The notes below the pieces were generated by a model. The model had not been told where the DNA came from. It made no database searches and saw nothing but the letters and a program-made list of their open reading frames with translations. Positions 21,501 to 34,264 of a stretch of DNA of 64,000 bases are shown one piece after another. The DNA comes from Plicaturopsis crispa FD-325 SS-3 (taxonomy: Eukaryota; Basidiomycota; Agaricomycetes; Amylocorticiales; Amylocorticiaceae). Each line of letters begins with the position of its first letter. The first letter of the stretch is position 1. The position numbers were made by a program, and so were the translations under genes. The DNA lies in contig KN832557.1 of assembly GCA_000827205.1 (NCBI GenBank), forward strand, positions 1,397,771-1,461,770, written 5' to 3'.

Positions 21501-24481
21501 AGATCGAGCTCAACACCGGAGATCGCATCTACTTCGCCTGCCCCTGCAGAATTCGCTTCGGCAATAAGAGTATTGAATGTTTTGCGCGGATTGGTAGGAT
21601 TCTGAGGGTAGAAGTGTCAAGCGTTGTCGCCCATAAAATGTGGTTACACGCACAATGAAATCTTTGATAGCCCGATAACCGTCGTTGAAAAGTGCTTTCG
21701 ACGCAGGCTTCTCCCCAGCCGCAAGATCGTCGCGTCCAATGAGATGATACGCGGCCACTGGCCAGTCCCCGGGTGGCGATAACTGACATGTTCGAGCCGC
21801 CTCTCTGATCGGTGCCGCGATTCCAGTGGGAAGGGCACTCAACGGATCTGTACCCATGCCAGAATCCATGAGGGCACGTATCGCGTTCTCTGCGCGGCTC
21901 TGAGTCGTGGGCGCAGTGGGATCTGCCAGGCGCCTGTAGATGGCAGACAACCGCCGTACGTTGGACAGCGAGTCTACAGCCCCGAACGCGAAGGACGGAG
22001 CAATTTGGAATATGGCCGCTAGTGTGGTGCAATCGTACGAAGGAGCTTTCCAGTCGGGGTTGCTGATCGTAGCGTAGAGCATGGCAGATAGATCGGGCGG
22101 CCATACTGGCATCCTGTCGTCCAGGTACTGTACGGCTGGACGCTGAATTAGTAGGTGCCGTGCAGTTTGCCCGAGTCCAGAACGTACCTGCATTCGAGGG
22201 ACAGGGCCAGTCGGCCATAGCGTCCGGGCAGAGTCGTTTCCAATAGTCCGCCCACTCCGGGCGGATGATGAGGGCTATTCTGCAGATGACAGGCGCAAGT
22301 CTCACGACTTGCTGATACTCGGAGTTTACCAGCCGCGTCTCTTCAGCAATCGTATGCAGAGCGAATAGCACGGGCGCTAAAAGGCGATGGGGCTTTTGTG
22401 GCGGCGGCGGCGCTGGGGGACCTCTCGGATTTGGTGGGAGTTTGAGCTTGCGCAGGGCAGGGTCTTCACGAAAACGGTTATGGGACGGGGAGCGGGAGAG
22501 GGCGGTAAACGAATCAGTGGATGGCTGAACATGGGGAAGGGTGTCGACGCCGAAAACATTGTAAAGTGCGGTAACGAAAGCAGAGAAGCCCGTGTCGTCG
22601 GACTCGCGCCGTTTGGCGGAAGACCAATGGACGAGGAAAGTCCTATGCAAATCGATGAAGTCTTGGTAGGGCAGAGTCAACGAAAGGATGCGCAGACACT
22701 GCGCCGTCAAGGTGTCGCGGACACTCAAGTCAAGCGTGATGCGGGATTTAGACCCGTCGGCGAATAACAGAGTCACGGATGAGTTGAGCGCGTCTTCAAG
22801 TCCAACGAGCTTCGACTTGCTATCGCCGTCCACGTCCATACCGCTGACATCCGATCCGACACTAAGTGGCAATGTACACAAGCCATGCATGTATAGCACG
22901 AGGTTATGATTCGGTTCTATGACGAGCAGATCGTCGACTGTGGTGCGCGTTGCCCGGATCGCAATCGCAGCGATGGCGGGTATCTGGTTTCGATATCGCG
23001 CGTTTATGGCCGTGGACTTCTCCTTCGCCGTACCCTCCTCGGTTAGTTCGAATATAGATGCCAATTGCGATGCTGGGAGGTAGACGGCCATCAGTGAGCG
23101 GTGGTGTGCACCGTCCCAGCGCTGGTCGAACAGCGATACGGTCATTTTGGACCATACCGCAGTGCTAATTGCATTGCTTAAGTAGGATTCTAAACGCAGA
23201 TGAACGAAACACGCACTCTTCATCCCACAAATCATGCGTGACCAATTTCTCCATCCAATATGCTGCTTTCATTCTACCGTGCTCAATTGGCGCCAGCGTG
23301 CGATCTTGCTCGTGTTCCATCTGGGCGCCGAGTACCATCCGGTCCATGGTCATACTGAGCTCATTTCGCGTAAGAGAGTCCTGACGATTATGTTTGGGCG
23401 CGCCATCCGCTTTCTTAGATTTCTTGGGGTCAGAAACGCCATTGGCCTCCATGATCCCAGGAAGTTCGCCCTTCATAAGTTCTGCCATTGTCGTCGCCGT
23501 CGAGAGCATAGGTGTCAGGCCGGGTAGCGAAGACGCTGGCGTCGGCGTGCCCGGTTCGTTGGGGATGCGCTTGGCAGGTTTTCGACGCGCGAGGGGAAGC
23601 GGAATGTCCTTGGGCTTGAGATACACGTACCGCCAGAGCGTCAACACGTTGGTGTCCACGGTCACCGCATATCCATCCTGCGACCAAACGATCGACTCGG
23701 ACGCGGGAATGGACTTGAGTGGCTTCGTCGAATTTTCGTCTTCATCTTTCAGCGCGCCGCCGACGATGCCTGCGGTGAGACCGACGGCCGTGGCTTCGGC
23801 GAAGGGACTCGTCAGCGAGAATATGGTGGGAAGGGTGAACTCGCCCGCAGCCTCTGCATCTGCGACTTCAGACGGCTCGAGCACTCGTTGGATCAGGACG
23901 CCGTGCGGATGGAGTGGCCACACCTTGCGCACGACAAAAGGTAGCGAGAACGCGTAATCCATGCCATTCATAAGGAAAATGCGGCCAAAATTGCGCAGGA
24001 AGACGAACACGGCGGTCTCGTACGAGCCGTGTTCGCTCTGCGTAGCCCTCTTCCTCTGCGCGCGCGTAAATGGCCCAAACGTCGACGTTGCATTTGTCTC
24101 CTCCGTCGTGTAGTGAGAAGAGCCGTGCGACGAGAGTGCAGGACCCGTCTGCTCGAGCTGGCCAAAACATGCCCACTGCACCGGTTGATCCTCCAGTCTG
24201 AAATCCCATTTCTTCCTTATTACCCCTCCTATGCTCGCGACGACGGTCTGACAGTCCCACGTAAGTTCGTGGGTGACGCCTGTAGGATCCTGATAAGACT
24301 TCGCGTGGACCTCGGCGAGCGGCTCGGTGCCACTACCACGCAGCGCAGTGCGAATGGACGCAAGTAGGCTAGTTTCTGCTGTGGGTGTGATGGGGGATGG
24401 CCGTCGATCAAAAAACCGAGCGGCGGCAGAAAGAGGTGGTCCTTGGAGCGGTATGGGGATCTGCCATGTTGATGCAGACAT
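18546..24481 (-). CDS. apc1: Anaphase-promoting complex subunit 1 (APC1/Cut4)
   Basis: The largest scaffold subunit of the APC/C ubiquitin ligase, which drives exit from mitosis. The first ATG is at 24479-24481 (MSASTWQIPIPLQ); the open frame reaches further only through TTG. The N-terminal region has the WD-like APC1 domain with PLHPHGVLIQRVL. A proteasome/cyclosome-type repeat region follows (FLFGLGLTGHLK, IGVLLGLAAANIGTG, AAGLAGLGVLYMGT, AIALGLMYL-like strings between 21350 and 20300). The C-terminus has HMSLGLLFLGGGRYTLGTSD and LRHMWVLAAEPRCLIARDVD, which are diagnostic for APC1. Only a few introns are needed. It shares a 525-bp promoter region with the divergent MCM4 gene. Confidence 0.93.
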
Positions 24482-25006
24482 GGATGCAGGAGGAGGAGCA
24501 CTGTTGCGCGACGCGTTCAAGTCTTAGTTGCCGGACCGTGAAAGTCAACGAAGTAGCCACAGATTTCTGATGCGCTAACTCTGTTCGACGGACTGCATCT
24601 CCCGGGCAGACTGCATGAGGATTGATATCAAGAATATATATCTCCAACTTTTCCTGTCGAGGTGGTCGCAAGAGGGACCCCGAGAGCACAGATATTTAGG
24701 TGCCGGGGGTCCACGTCGAGTGCCGCCCCCCTTCACCCCGAATCTTCACGAATCATGTTGCTCCATTTTATACATTTCGACCACATAAAGAGGACTATAG
24801 CAACAGCGTAGAAGTAAGAATGCGTCGTACGCGTAAGGAACGGTATGTTGGGTCTCCTTGAGAGGAGTCTGGCTCTGAGCGCGCTGGAATTTCAAGGCAA
24901 AAACTACCTGCCCTAAATAAGACGCGTTCATCGCCATTAGCCGCTGCCTGTCTTGACTCTTACACCTGTTTTCGTTCAACTTTTGCTATCTATCTGAACT
25001 GCAACT
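24482..25006. promoter_or_regulatory. Shared APC1/MCM4 promoter with three ACGCGT (MCB-like) boxes
   Basis: ACGCGT occurs at 24511-24516, 24829-24834 and 24923-24928 in 525 bases between two divergent cell-cycle genes; about 0.1 copies would be expected by chance. ACGCGT is the MluI cell-cycle box bound by MBF-type factors in yeasts. Binding here is inferred. Confidence 0.6.
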
Positions 25007-28000
25007 ATGTCCTCACCACCCGCCGTCGACTTTCCGACGTCAGACATGGACGACGATGTGCAGATGGGCGAAAACACTGCTGGGGAACAGTCCATGCCCG
25101 ACGCGCCGCAACCGCTTTTTCTCGCGAGCACTCCTTCAGCAGCTGGCACGCCTACGCGTTTTGGCTCCCATGCCACCCCTCTGCGAAGCGGACCAGTGAG
25201 CAGGATTCTGAATACGCCCAAGAGAACACCACTTTTTGCTCGTGAGTGGCTAGTTTGACGCGTCGTTGGGCACCTGAACTCACACTGGCGACGCGATACA
25301 GCGGGCAGCTCGTCGCCGTTGGCCTATCCTAGCTCTTCGCCTGCGAAAACACCACGAGCACGCGGTATGATGGGTCCACCAGACTCCGATCCTCTTTTCT
25401 TTCCATCGTGCGTGTTTGGGTGCTTTCCTCTATTTCTCCTGCTTACAGCGCGTGCAGGAGTCCAGTAGCACCTGCGACCCCGCCGAGAAACCGGCGTGGT
25501 GACATCCACTCGTCACTATCCGTCACTCCATCCGCTTCGCGAGCGCGACGACCAGCCTATAACCCTCGCTCTGACGTGCCCGATGGCTCTGACCCACTGT
25601 CCCTCCCGCCCTCGTCTGCCGCTCCGCATCTTTCTGCACCTGCCGAACCATCCGACGAGCCTGACGAGATCCGTGCTATCTGGGGCACGACAGTAAATCT
25701 CGCAGACACAATGAAGCTATTCCGCGACTTCCTCAAAGGCTTCAAACCTAAATACCGCGTCGCGCACGATCGCGCCCTCGGGCTGCGAACGCGTGTGTTC
25801 AAGTCGCCGGAGGAGAGCGAAGTCGTGACATATGAGGGGTACATGCGCCGTATGCGTATCACGGGCGCCACGGTCCTGAACCTCGACGTGGTCAATCTGC
25901 TTGCGTACCCACCCGCGAAAAAGCTGCACTCTCAAATTGCCAAGTATCCGCAGGAGGTCATTCCGGCCATGGATCAGGTGCTGAAGGACCTGATGCTCGA
26001 GACGGCCGACGCGGACCAGCAGGAGGGCGCACCAGGCATGGTTGGCGCCGAGGGTGATGAGGAAATCGCGGAGATCATGGGTCGCGTGTACAAAGTGCGC
26101 CCATTCGGACTGCCAGCGGTGAACATGCGCGACCTGAACCCCACCGGTACGTGTGCTATTGTACTATGTGTTTGCAGTCTTCTCACATTGTTTCACTTTC
26201 ACAGACACGGACAAACTCGTTTGCATCAAAGGCCTGGTCATCCGTGCTACAGCCGTCATCCCAGACATGCGGGTCGCGTTCTTCCGCTGTCTTGTGTGCT
26301 CGCACACGGTCCAGGTAGAGATTGACCGCGGGAAGATCACCGAGCCTGCCCGCTGTCCCCGCGACGTCTGCGCGGCGGTCGGCGCAATGTCGCTTGTGCA
26401 CAACCGTTGCACTTTTGCAGACCGGCAAGTGAGCCGGCTGCAGGAGACGCCCGACGCGGTGCCGGACGGCCAGACGCCGCACACGGTATCTCTGAGCGTG
26501 TATGACGAGCTTGTGGACGTCGCAAAGCCGGGAGACCGCCTGATCGTTACGGGCGTCTTCCGCAGCGTACCTGTGCGCGTAAATCCGCGCCAGCGCACGA
26601 TGAAGAGCCTGTTCAAGACGTACTTGGACGTCGTGCACATCAAGATTGGCGTGGGGCGTAGCGAAGGCAGATTGGGCAATGACCGGAGTACACGAGGTGC
26701 TGGCGGTGACAGGATACCGGGCGTAGGGGGTGAAGAGGAGGACGAGGAAACTGGCGAGGAAGGGGGCGATGGACGTAGGAAGACGCGTAGAGCAGAGATG
26801 GAGGAGAAACTGCGCCAGCTGAGCACGCGTCCTGACCTTTACGAGCTCCTTTCGCGCAGTCTCGCGCCGTCTATCTGGGAGATGGATGACGAGAAGAAAG
26901 GAATCCTCCTCCAATTATTCGGCGGTACCAACAAGAGTGTCGCCCGGGGTGGCGGTGGCGGTGGGCCTCGGTACCGTGGAGATATCAATGTTCTACTCGT
27001 TGGTGATCCTGGTACGAGTAAGTCGCAGATCTTACATGTAGGTCAAGCTATCGCTCTTCTCCGTTCCTCTCAGGCTTACATTGATTGCAGTACGTTCACA
27101 AAATCGCGCCGCGTGGCGTGTATACCTCTGGAAAGGGTTCCTCAGCTGTTGGTTTGACTGCTTATGTTACACGCGACCCCGATTCCAAACAGCTTGTGCT
27201 CGAAAGGCGAGTTAAATAATCTGCTCTTGTCGACGGCTATCCTCACCGAATGTTCGTAGTGGTGCGCTCGTCCTCAGTGACGGTGGCGTTTGCTGCATCG
27301 ACGAGTTTGACAAGATGTCTGACGCGACGCGAAGTGTGCTCCACGAAGTCATGGTAAGTACATCGCCACCCCAGCGCGAGCTGTAGACTCATATATTACC
27401 AGGAACAACAAACGGTGTCGATCGCGAAAGCGGGCATTATTACGACTCTCAACGCACGCACTTCGATACTTGCTGCAGCAAATCCTGTCGGCTCCAAATA
27501 CGATCCTTCTCTACCGATCACACGCAACATCGACCTCCCCCCGACCCTGATTTCCCGTTTCGATTTGTTGTATCTCGTTCTTGACCAGGTTGACGAAGCT
27601 CTTGACCGGCGACTAGCTGAACATCTTGTTGGCTTATACTTGGAGGACAGACCCAGAGGCGGTGGCGGAGAAGTTTTGGTCAGCATTTTACGCACTTTCC
27701 TCGTTTTCCAAGCTGACGATTGAGAACACGCATTAGCCTCTAGAGGAGCTTTCAGCGTACATCGACTTCGCACGCTCGCGCATCCACCCTGTGATCACCG
27801 AGCAAGCCGGCGAGGAACTAGTGTCTTCTTACGTCTCTCTGCGCGCCGTCGGCGCATCGGACCCCTCTTCTCGCGAAAAGCGGATCACCGCTACTACGAG
27901 ACAGCTCGAAAGCATGATCCGCCTGTCGGAGGCGCACGCACGCATGCGCTTCTCGTCCTTCGTCGAGCTTCAGGATGTGCAGGAGGCGTGCCGTCTGATG

Positions 28001-28315
28001 CGCGAGGCCATCCGCACCAGCGCGATGGACCCGCGGACGGGCAAGATCGACATGGGCATGCTCAATACGGGCACGGCGTCCGGTCAAGGGAAGCTGCGTG
28101 ACGACATGCGTCGGGCGATAATGGGCATATTGGACGGCGCGGGATCTAGAGGCCTGAAGTGGTCTGAGATTGCACGCAGGCTTGGCGAGCAGAGCAGCGT
28201 TCGCGTCGACGCCACGGAGTTTGGTGAGGTCGTGCGGGGGCTCGAGAATGAGGGGTTGGTTAGCGTTGTGGGTGAACGGGACAAGAGGATGATCAGGAAG
28301 GCTGACGCGGCGTGA
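25007..28315 (+). CDS. mcm4: DNA replication licensing factor MCM4
   Basis: A subunit of the MCM2-7 replicative helicase. The N-terminal tail is Ser/Pro-rich and low in order, as in other MCM4 proteins, where it is a kinase target. [19 protein letters not shown] (about 25680) marks the MCM N-domain. A C4 zinc site starts [12 protein letters not shown] (about 26280). [18 protein letters not shown] (about 26583) is MCM4-specific. Walker [10 protein letters not shown] (about 27003), Walker [10 protein letters not shown] (about 27295) and arginine finger SRFDLLYLV (about 27557) are all present. The C-terminal winged helix ends [10 protein letters not shown]. Several short introns, one just after the Walker A block (about 27040-27090), interrupt the gene. 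Confidence 0.95.
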
Positions 28316-28627
28316 TATCCACCGACCGCCTATTACTATGTATCTTTACTGTAGATTCTTCCTCTGCTTTACTGCTCTGAGAGTAGGCAACAAGATTGGC
28401 TTCGCTCGTTTTGAACGACTTTGCCGACAGCAATGACAGCTGCACGCGGTGAGATTCGTCAAGGTTGTGGTCTTCCGTGATCGTCTCCAACACCGACGAG
28501 GAGCCAGGTTCAGTCGTCCTTCTACAATCTCTCTGCTCTCGCAATCATCAAACCCAGTCTCCCCCAATTAGCCTTTGAAGTACGTCGTTTTCTTTATATT
28601 TTACCCTTTAGGTCTTACTTAGTCGAC
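28316..28627. other. Intergenic region, MCM4 to APH-like gene
   Basis: 312 bases with the MCM4 3' end and the next promoter. No gene is visible. Confidence 0.5.
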
Positions 28628-29623
28628 ATGTCTTCTTCGATCGAATTTACACCCAACCCGAGCCTGCCCTCCAACGAGGACATCATCGCCCGTTGTGTGG
28701 AGAAAGCACTCCCGCGAGGAACCACGATCACCGATAGTTCTGGTTCGGTAATCGCATGGGTCAAGTGTGGACCAAATGTGACCCTCGGCGAGGCTCTAAT
28801 GCAGCGTTGGACTGCCACAGCTCTTCGCGAGGCTGGCGTGCTTGACACACGAGCTGCGGACGTATTCCGCGCATTTACGGCAGAATATCACGGTTATAGA
28901 ATTGGGTACATAGTCATGGAGTACGTGGAGGACGCAGATTGCGACTCGAACGACGTCGACCTCATTGCGCGGGCTGTCAAGGCGCTAATCAGTCTCAAAG
29001 CTCCGCCAACCGCGACACTTGGACACTTCGGCTGCGACACAACTTCTATTGTCCATTCCTTCTTCCTCGACTGGCTCCCGAGTCCCGAACGCCGGTTATC
29101 GATCGGACCAAGATTTCTTCGATCATATGCAGAACGTGAGTGTTCGCCAACGCCCTAAGGTGCTATGACGAGCTCAGACCTTGCTCAGACCTATGTTAGA
29201 TCTTTCGACTCCTTAACATAAACTTTAAAGGCGATTTATCAAAATACGATCGGTATCTCTGTCTTTCCGACTTCAACCCCCAAAATTTCAAGAAGACTAC
29301 GACGCCGGATGGCCAGTCAGTAGTGGTAGCGTTGGATTTCGGGGCGACATGCTTCATGCCACTTCCGTTCATAGAAGTTGCACTCTTGAAAAATCGGGAC
29401 GACTTTCGCCGGTCGCTTATTGTGAAGCTCAAGCAGGAAACGTATCCTCGAGGGGAGCCAGACGATGTAAATGCTCTACTCTCCGCCTCTGGTCAGCTCG
29501 TTGCGTACGGTATGAAAGCAATCGGTAAGCACAACTCTTCCATGTCGTTCTCACCCTCGGGCTAAATCCCACCACCGTTCAGCGCTCCCGGATGGCGTCA
29601 GCCGTATAATTAGCCGTACTTGA
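28628..29623 (+). CDS. APH/choline-kinase-fold protein with altered catalytic loop
   Basis: About 285 aa in three exons: ATG 28628 to a donor near 29136, a second exon from about 29200 (IFRLLNINFKGDLSKYDRY) to about 29524, and a last exon 29583-29623 (ALPDGVSRIISRT). The N-lobe is followed by YRIGYIVMEYVEDADCD, the linker block typical of basidiomycete aminoglycoside-phosphotransferase-like proteins. The Brenner loop, normally HGDxxxxN, reads LSDFNPQNF, so the His-Gly pair is gone but Asp and the second Asn remain; the metal motif reads VVALDFGATC. Function is unknown. It may be an active but divergent kinase or a pseudokinase. Confidence 0.75.
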
Positions 29624-30220
29624 AGCTTGAAGCTTGATGTGTTGGTTCACTTTACACGAGTACTTTGGTGCTTGGCGCTTTTTGCTGTCCTGCGAGCCTT
29701 CGTCTGATTTGTTGTCGTGACATCTGATACGCGTGAAAATGTGAAGAACTTATGTGTATGCGAATGGATATTGTGCATGTTTTGTAGCTACGTACTTTGG
29801 AGTCCTGAAATTAAGTCTCGACAGATTGAAAGCTGGGTCTCTTATGATGACCGATGATCGATGATCTTTCAGTCTCCGCTGTCCACGAAGCAGAACAGAT
29901 GAATTATACGAGGCTTGTAAGTACTTGTGTCCGATGAGCTTTCCATAGGTAGAAGTATCGAGAAGTTGTAAAAGGTCTCGAGCCATGTGGGGGATCAAAT
30001 TAATTGAGAGTGTGTAAGGAGCATTCCGAGCTTGTGAGTATGAGGGGGCGGGCGTGATAAGTGTCGTAGGTTGCATGGAGGTGTGACATTAAATGTGTGT
30101 GTGCTTGTGGGCAGTGAATGAGTTATGATAGCGATAAGATATTGTAGCATCAGCGAGCGTGGACGAGGCAAAGGAATCGGGAATTAGAGTGGTGTATACG
30201 TATCGGTCTTGTCGTGCGGA
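29624..30220. other. Intergenic region with AAGCTTG repeat
   Basis: Convergent 3' flanks. A short AAGCTTG tandem lies at about 29622-29640. Open frames here have no support. Confidence 0.5.
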
Positions 30221-30949
30221 TTATCTCGTCGATGTGTTGTGTTCACGTTGTCGTATCCGACGGGCATCGGCCGTGACGTTCCACGCCGTCTGCACCATCT
30301 TCACGACTGTGACGTCTGTGGCGGCCAGGGCGAGCACATTCTTCCACAGCCCTTGGTTGAACGTAACGTATTCGCGCAAGGCCCGGTCGCTGTATCGTGA
30401 CAGAATCTGCGCCATCGTTGCCGCCATGGGGAACTCCTCAATGACATCGGGCGGCAGAAGCCGCCAGGCCATGTCGCCGGGCTGCAGTTGCGGGTGCAGC
30501 GAGAAGAGGAGCAGCAGGGGGACGGAAGGTGCATGTGGAACCTGTAGTGGTACGACTGGAAGGGTCACTACGACCTGACCACTGCCGTTGTCGGAATGAT
30601 GCGGGACTGGCAGCGTGGACCCGGGCACGCCCGCGGGAATAACGTCAATGCGAAAGCGGCGAACGAAGGCATCCGCATGGATGGGCGCCATGAGTGGTTG
30701 GACTCCGGGAAGGCCATGCTCGACGCCGGGCTTGTCGTAAATAGCAAGGACATGCGTGGGCATGTGAGCATCCCGGAGGATGGGCATGTCGAACGTCTGC
30801 GGGAGCGGGAGTCCTGGTGTGTGCGGTGTCACAGCTACGTTATAGTGGCGGCACAGTGCTCTGCAATGACGCAGGTCAGTCTGTATCGAGGTGCGGGCGC
30901 AATTTGCGTACCTCAAAGGATCTTCGTTGGGGGCGAAAGGTTCAGACAT
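30221..30949 (-). CDS. Hypothetical protein (242 aa)
   Basis: A single open exon from the ATG at 30947-30949. The protein is soluble-looking, with a Pro-rich N-terminal half (VTPHTPGLPLPQTFDMP), MAPIHADAFVRRFRI, a hydrophobic string APSVPLLLLFSLHPQLQPGD, then LLPPDVIEEFPM and a helical C-terminal part (LVKMVQTAW-like). Base composition and amino-acid usage look coding across the frame. I do not recognise a family; the motif order suggests a fungal lineage-specific protein. No signal peptide or clear membrane helix. Confidence 0.6.
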   Translation of the reverse strand: MSEPFAPNEDPLRYANCARTSIQTDLRHCRALCRHYNVAVTPHTPGLPLPQTFDMPILRDAHMPTHVLAIYDKPGVEHGLPGVQPLMAPIHADAFVRRFRIDVIPAGVPGSTLPVPHHSDNGSGQVVVTLPVVPLQVPHAPSVPLLLLFSLHPQLQPGDMAWRLLPPDVIEEFPMAATMAQILSRYSDRALREYVTFNQGLWKNVLALAATDVTVVKMVQTAWNVTADARRIRQREHNTSTR

Positions 30950-33900
30950 CGTGAACGGTCGACGAGACGTGACAGAATATTAGTGTGGGCAAATGAGGGT
31001 GTGTTCTCGGGGGAGACGAGAATGGGGGAAAGCGGGTTTTGAGGTCGTATATAGGCTCGTAGAAGCGTCTATATTAGAGTTGAGTTAGCATCTATGCTAG
31101 ACGTCCCCACATCTGCGGTGGAATTTTCAAGATATGCTGGGAAATACGCACCGTGGCACTCGCAGGTTTCAGATGCGTGTCTGTCAAGGTACCTCGACTG
31201 TTAAAATGGTATACAAGCGGTGTCTTAGAACCGGGTGTGGACGGCGATCATGAATGGGAGTGAGTTGGGACTTTTGAATGAAGGGAAACAGCACAGATAC
31301 GAGAACCAGGAGGGTTTTTGAGTGGCCACAAACCGCCGACCGGAGACCTCGTATGTGACGGTATGAAGAAAGAAGACCGTTTGCACAGAACCCTCCAGGC
31401 TTTTTGTAGGAGAAAAACTTGACATCTTGATTACCGACCCCGAGCAGTCGGTCACTGTAAAACGAGCTCGCCTATCAGTTTCCTGTTCGATTTTACGACA
31501 TCCGACGCCCACAATGTCAATTTTGCTGATAATTACTGCCCCAATGAGCTACAATTAATCGGCTTGTAGATCGTGGAATGGAACAACATACCGACCGAAA
31601 GTGAGCCAACGCCCAGCAGCGCCACGGCAAACGAAAGCAGACGGTGCCGGTAAGCAATCATCCTTTCATCCAGAAGGAGATGGTCGTGTTGACAGCTTCG
31701 ACATAAAATCGCTGCGGCGTAGAGTTTATACACGTACGGTTTACCACGTCTAGGAATGCTTCGTCATATTGGGGCACCATTTCTTGCACTAAGGATCCGT
31801 TACACAGCTGGGCACCGAGCACTACCGGTGAGACCGACGGTTAGTCAATGATCTCGACCTATATAGCAACATCAATGATTTGACTGTACTTTTCAGTGAA
31901 TGAAACTCGTCCTTGCCGGACAGATGCTGATTGCAGCCTGTCTGCAGTAGTCAGTGAAGTGGCACGTCGACGTCACAGTGAAAACACATTAAGCACCCGC
32001 TACCAACGTGCCGATGCCGAAGTTTACATCTTGCAGCTCGGTACACAAGCTGGAAGGAAGGTTCTTCATTTCCAGCCCGCTCGCTCAAATTCCTCTACTT
32101 ACGAGGGCGCAGCGTCTCTATGCTCAGTAGTTTGGTAATTGGGCAATCCATCCTTTCGATTCGACTGTATTCTCCGGGGAAATCAGCTCCGACATCGAGT
32201 CGTGACACCAGTACGAAGCTTTTGTGCTTGAGCGCTCTTTCAAAGCGAGTTACCATGACTAGGTGAGAGCCATACTGTCCTTTTCCTTTCCACTGGCTGT
32301 GACTTGAGTTTTCCGATAGAACCCTCAACTTGACGATGGTATGCACATAATGCGCTTCCGCGACTTCTCGATTCCGTGGCATTTGACCGTTCGCAAACAA
32401 AGATAAGCATTTCCGGTCATTCTTATGGTAAGTTGATTGTTAGCGCCGATCTACTGATACGTGATCAGTGCTGCTCACAGGAGGAGTCGGATGCAGGGAC
32501 TTACGGGGACTCAGCCGGGCCTGGACAAGCCCGGCCAGCGCAGGGGAGAAAAACGCCTCGAGTGTTTGGCACCGTGCGCCGAAATTTCTCTCCGAGCTGT
32601 ATCAAACGTCTGCTCTCTACTCTCAGTATCTTCGCTCTTGACTTTGCGCAGATATGCGCCGCCGGTGACCATTGGAGTGGACACAGTTAACGGCCGTGTG
32701 TCCACCGCCATCTCGCCCGAAGAATCCATGACTGTGCGCTGACTTTGGATCATCCGGTCTGACATCGAGACTGCGCCACCAATACAGTCTTCGAGGAGGG
32801 GACGTCGATGCATTCATCGTCCACTATCAATTGCTCAGTTATCCCTGTTTCAAGATCCCGCAGCAGTCCGCAGCCCACTTTTACCCCATAGCTCGGAGGC
32901 CAAACATCAATCCATCTGCTGATCTCCTTCCCCCGCCCTTCCCGGGAACCAAGCCGCAGGACAGCAGCTACCTATTCAAGTTTGCGGATGATGCACTTCG
33001 CACCGCCTCGGTTATTTATGCTATCGAGTACACTGGGGCACATAGACACCCGAACGGATCGACAGGCTCGAAGTTGAAGGGGCGTCTCACGAAGGCTCTA
33101 TTCTGGCCCTACTGTGCGGTATCATTGGCCACGGTGATTGCTTGTACGGTACAGGTACATTGTCTATGTGGAATTTCAAAGCTCTATGTACTGTGCATGA
33201 CGAATAGCACGTTGAATGTCCTCGTTCGACGCTCAAAATTTCGCAAATATGCAAGCAAGAAGTCAAGTAGGAGCCACGTTACCAGAGCTATCATTCCATG
33301 GCTTGTTCATGTCCTTACAGACAAGGTTCGTTCGAAATACTTATGTTTGCACGCCGGCCGCGCTCATGGCCGACCTTCGTGTCTATCGCTGCGCAACCCA
33401 GAGGGTCCTTGGGCCCCTAGGTAGTCTGCAGCTGACAGTACAGCTACAACTTGCTACCCATTTCCCGTGGGCAATCCGCAGAGCGCAAAGGGGTTTGCCT
33501 CCGCTGCAGACTTCCCGAAAGCGAGCACGGTGTGTAGCGAGGGCATGTCAAACAAGGCCTTCGTCGCGTCCGAATTTGTGCCAATGAGACCTGGTGCATC
33601 GCGCCCACTTGCACGTAGCCCCTGGGATAGTACCGAGTGTCTTCGACAGCATGCACTTGACCATGACGACATTCTTTCAACTCTGCTCTGCTTGGCTAGT
33701 GAAATGCGATTACTTGTAGGCTAGTCATTCAACGTATACGATATACTTGTAAGTTAATCACTTCCGTTTGCATCTACTGCGTACGCGCGATGTCGTCCCA
33801 AGCTTAGGTAGGATCCAAGGTGCTTTAGAATCTTTCGTGACCGATCGATCGCCGTCGCGACGCGTCCGTAGCCTCCCATAGGCAGGTAGTAGGCAATTCC

Positions 33901-34078
33901 TTGAACCTCGCACGCCCGGAGTCGGAGCCTCGGACATCCTTGTCTGACCGCGTCCGAGGGTTGCATGTGAGAACATAGTAAAATAGGGTCGCAACTTGCT
34001 AACGCGTTGCGGGCATTCTGGCATTCGTGGCCGAAATCCATCGTACTGCGTACTTCCAGTGGAGAGGACAAGGCGAGG
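30950..34078. other. 3.1-kb region with gene-like fragments but no supported gene
   Basis: On the minus strand around 31840-31600, strings such as NGSLVQEMVPQYDEAFLDVV, VEAVNTTISFWMKG and RLLSFAVALLGVGSLSVG look protein-like, but they sit in different frames without a good splice between them. At 33454-33672 (minus) ATKALFDMPSLHTVLAFGK also looks protein-like. I could not join either into a gene or name a family. A decayed multi-exon gene is possible. Confidence 0.35.
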
Positions 34079-34264
34079 ATGCAAAGCAGGGACGAAATGG
34101 ATCATGGCGGTAAGTATCTGAAGTAGAAGTAAAAGCAAGACGCTGCAGCGCCACCGTGACCTTCCTTTCTCCCCGCAATAATGTGTTTCACTCGGTATCT
34201 TCCTCTTGTCATGTAAGTTGGACCTAGGACGTCGCCGTGCTTCCAGTCTCGGTACACTATACAG

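Noticed and set aside
32831-33424. 197-codon plus-strand frame
   Set aside because: Parts look protein-like, but there is no domain, no good splice context and no conservation evidence. Treated as unsupported.
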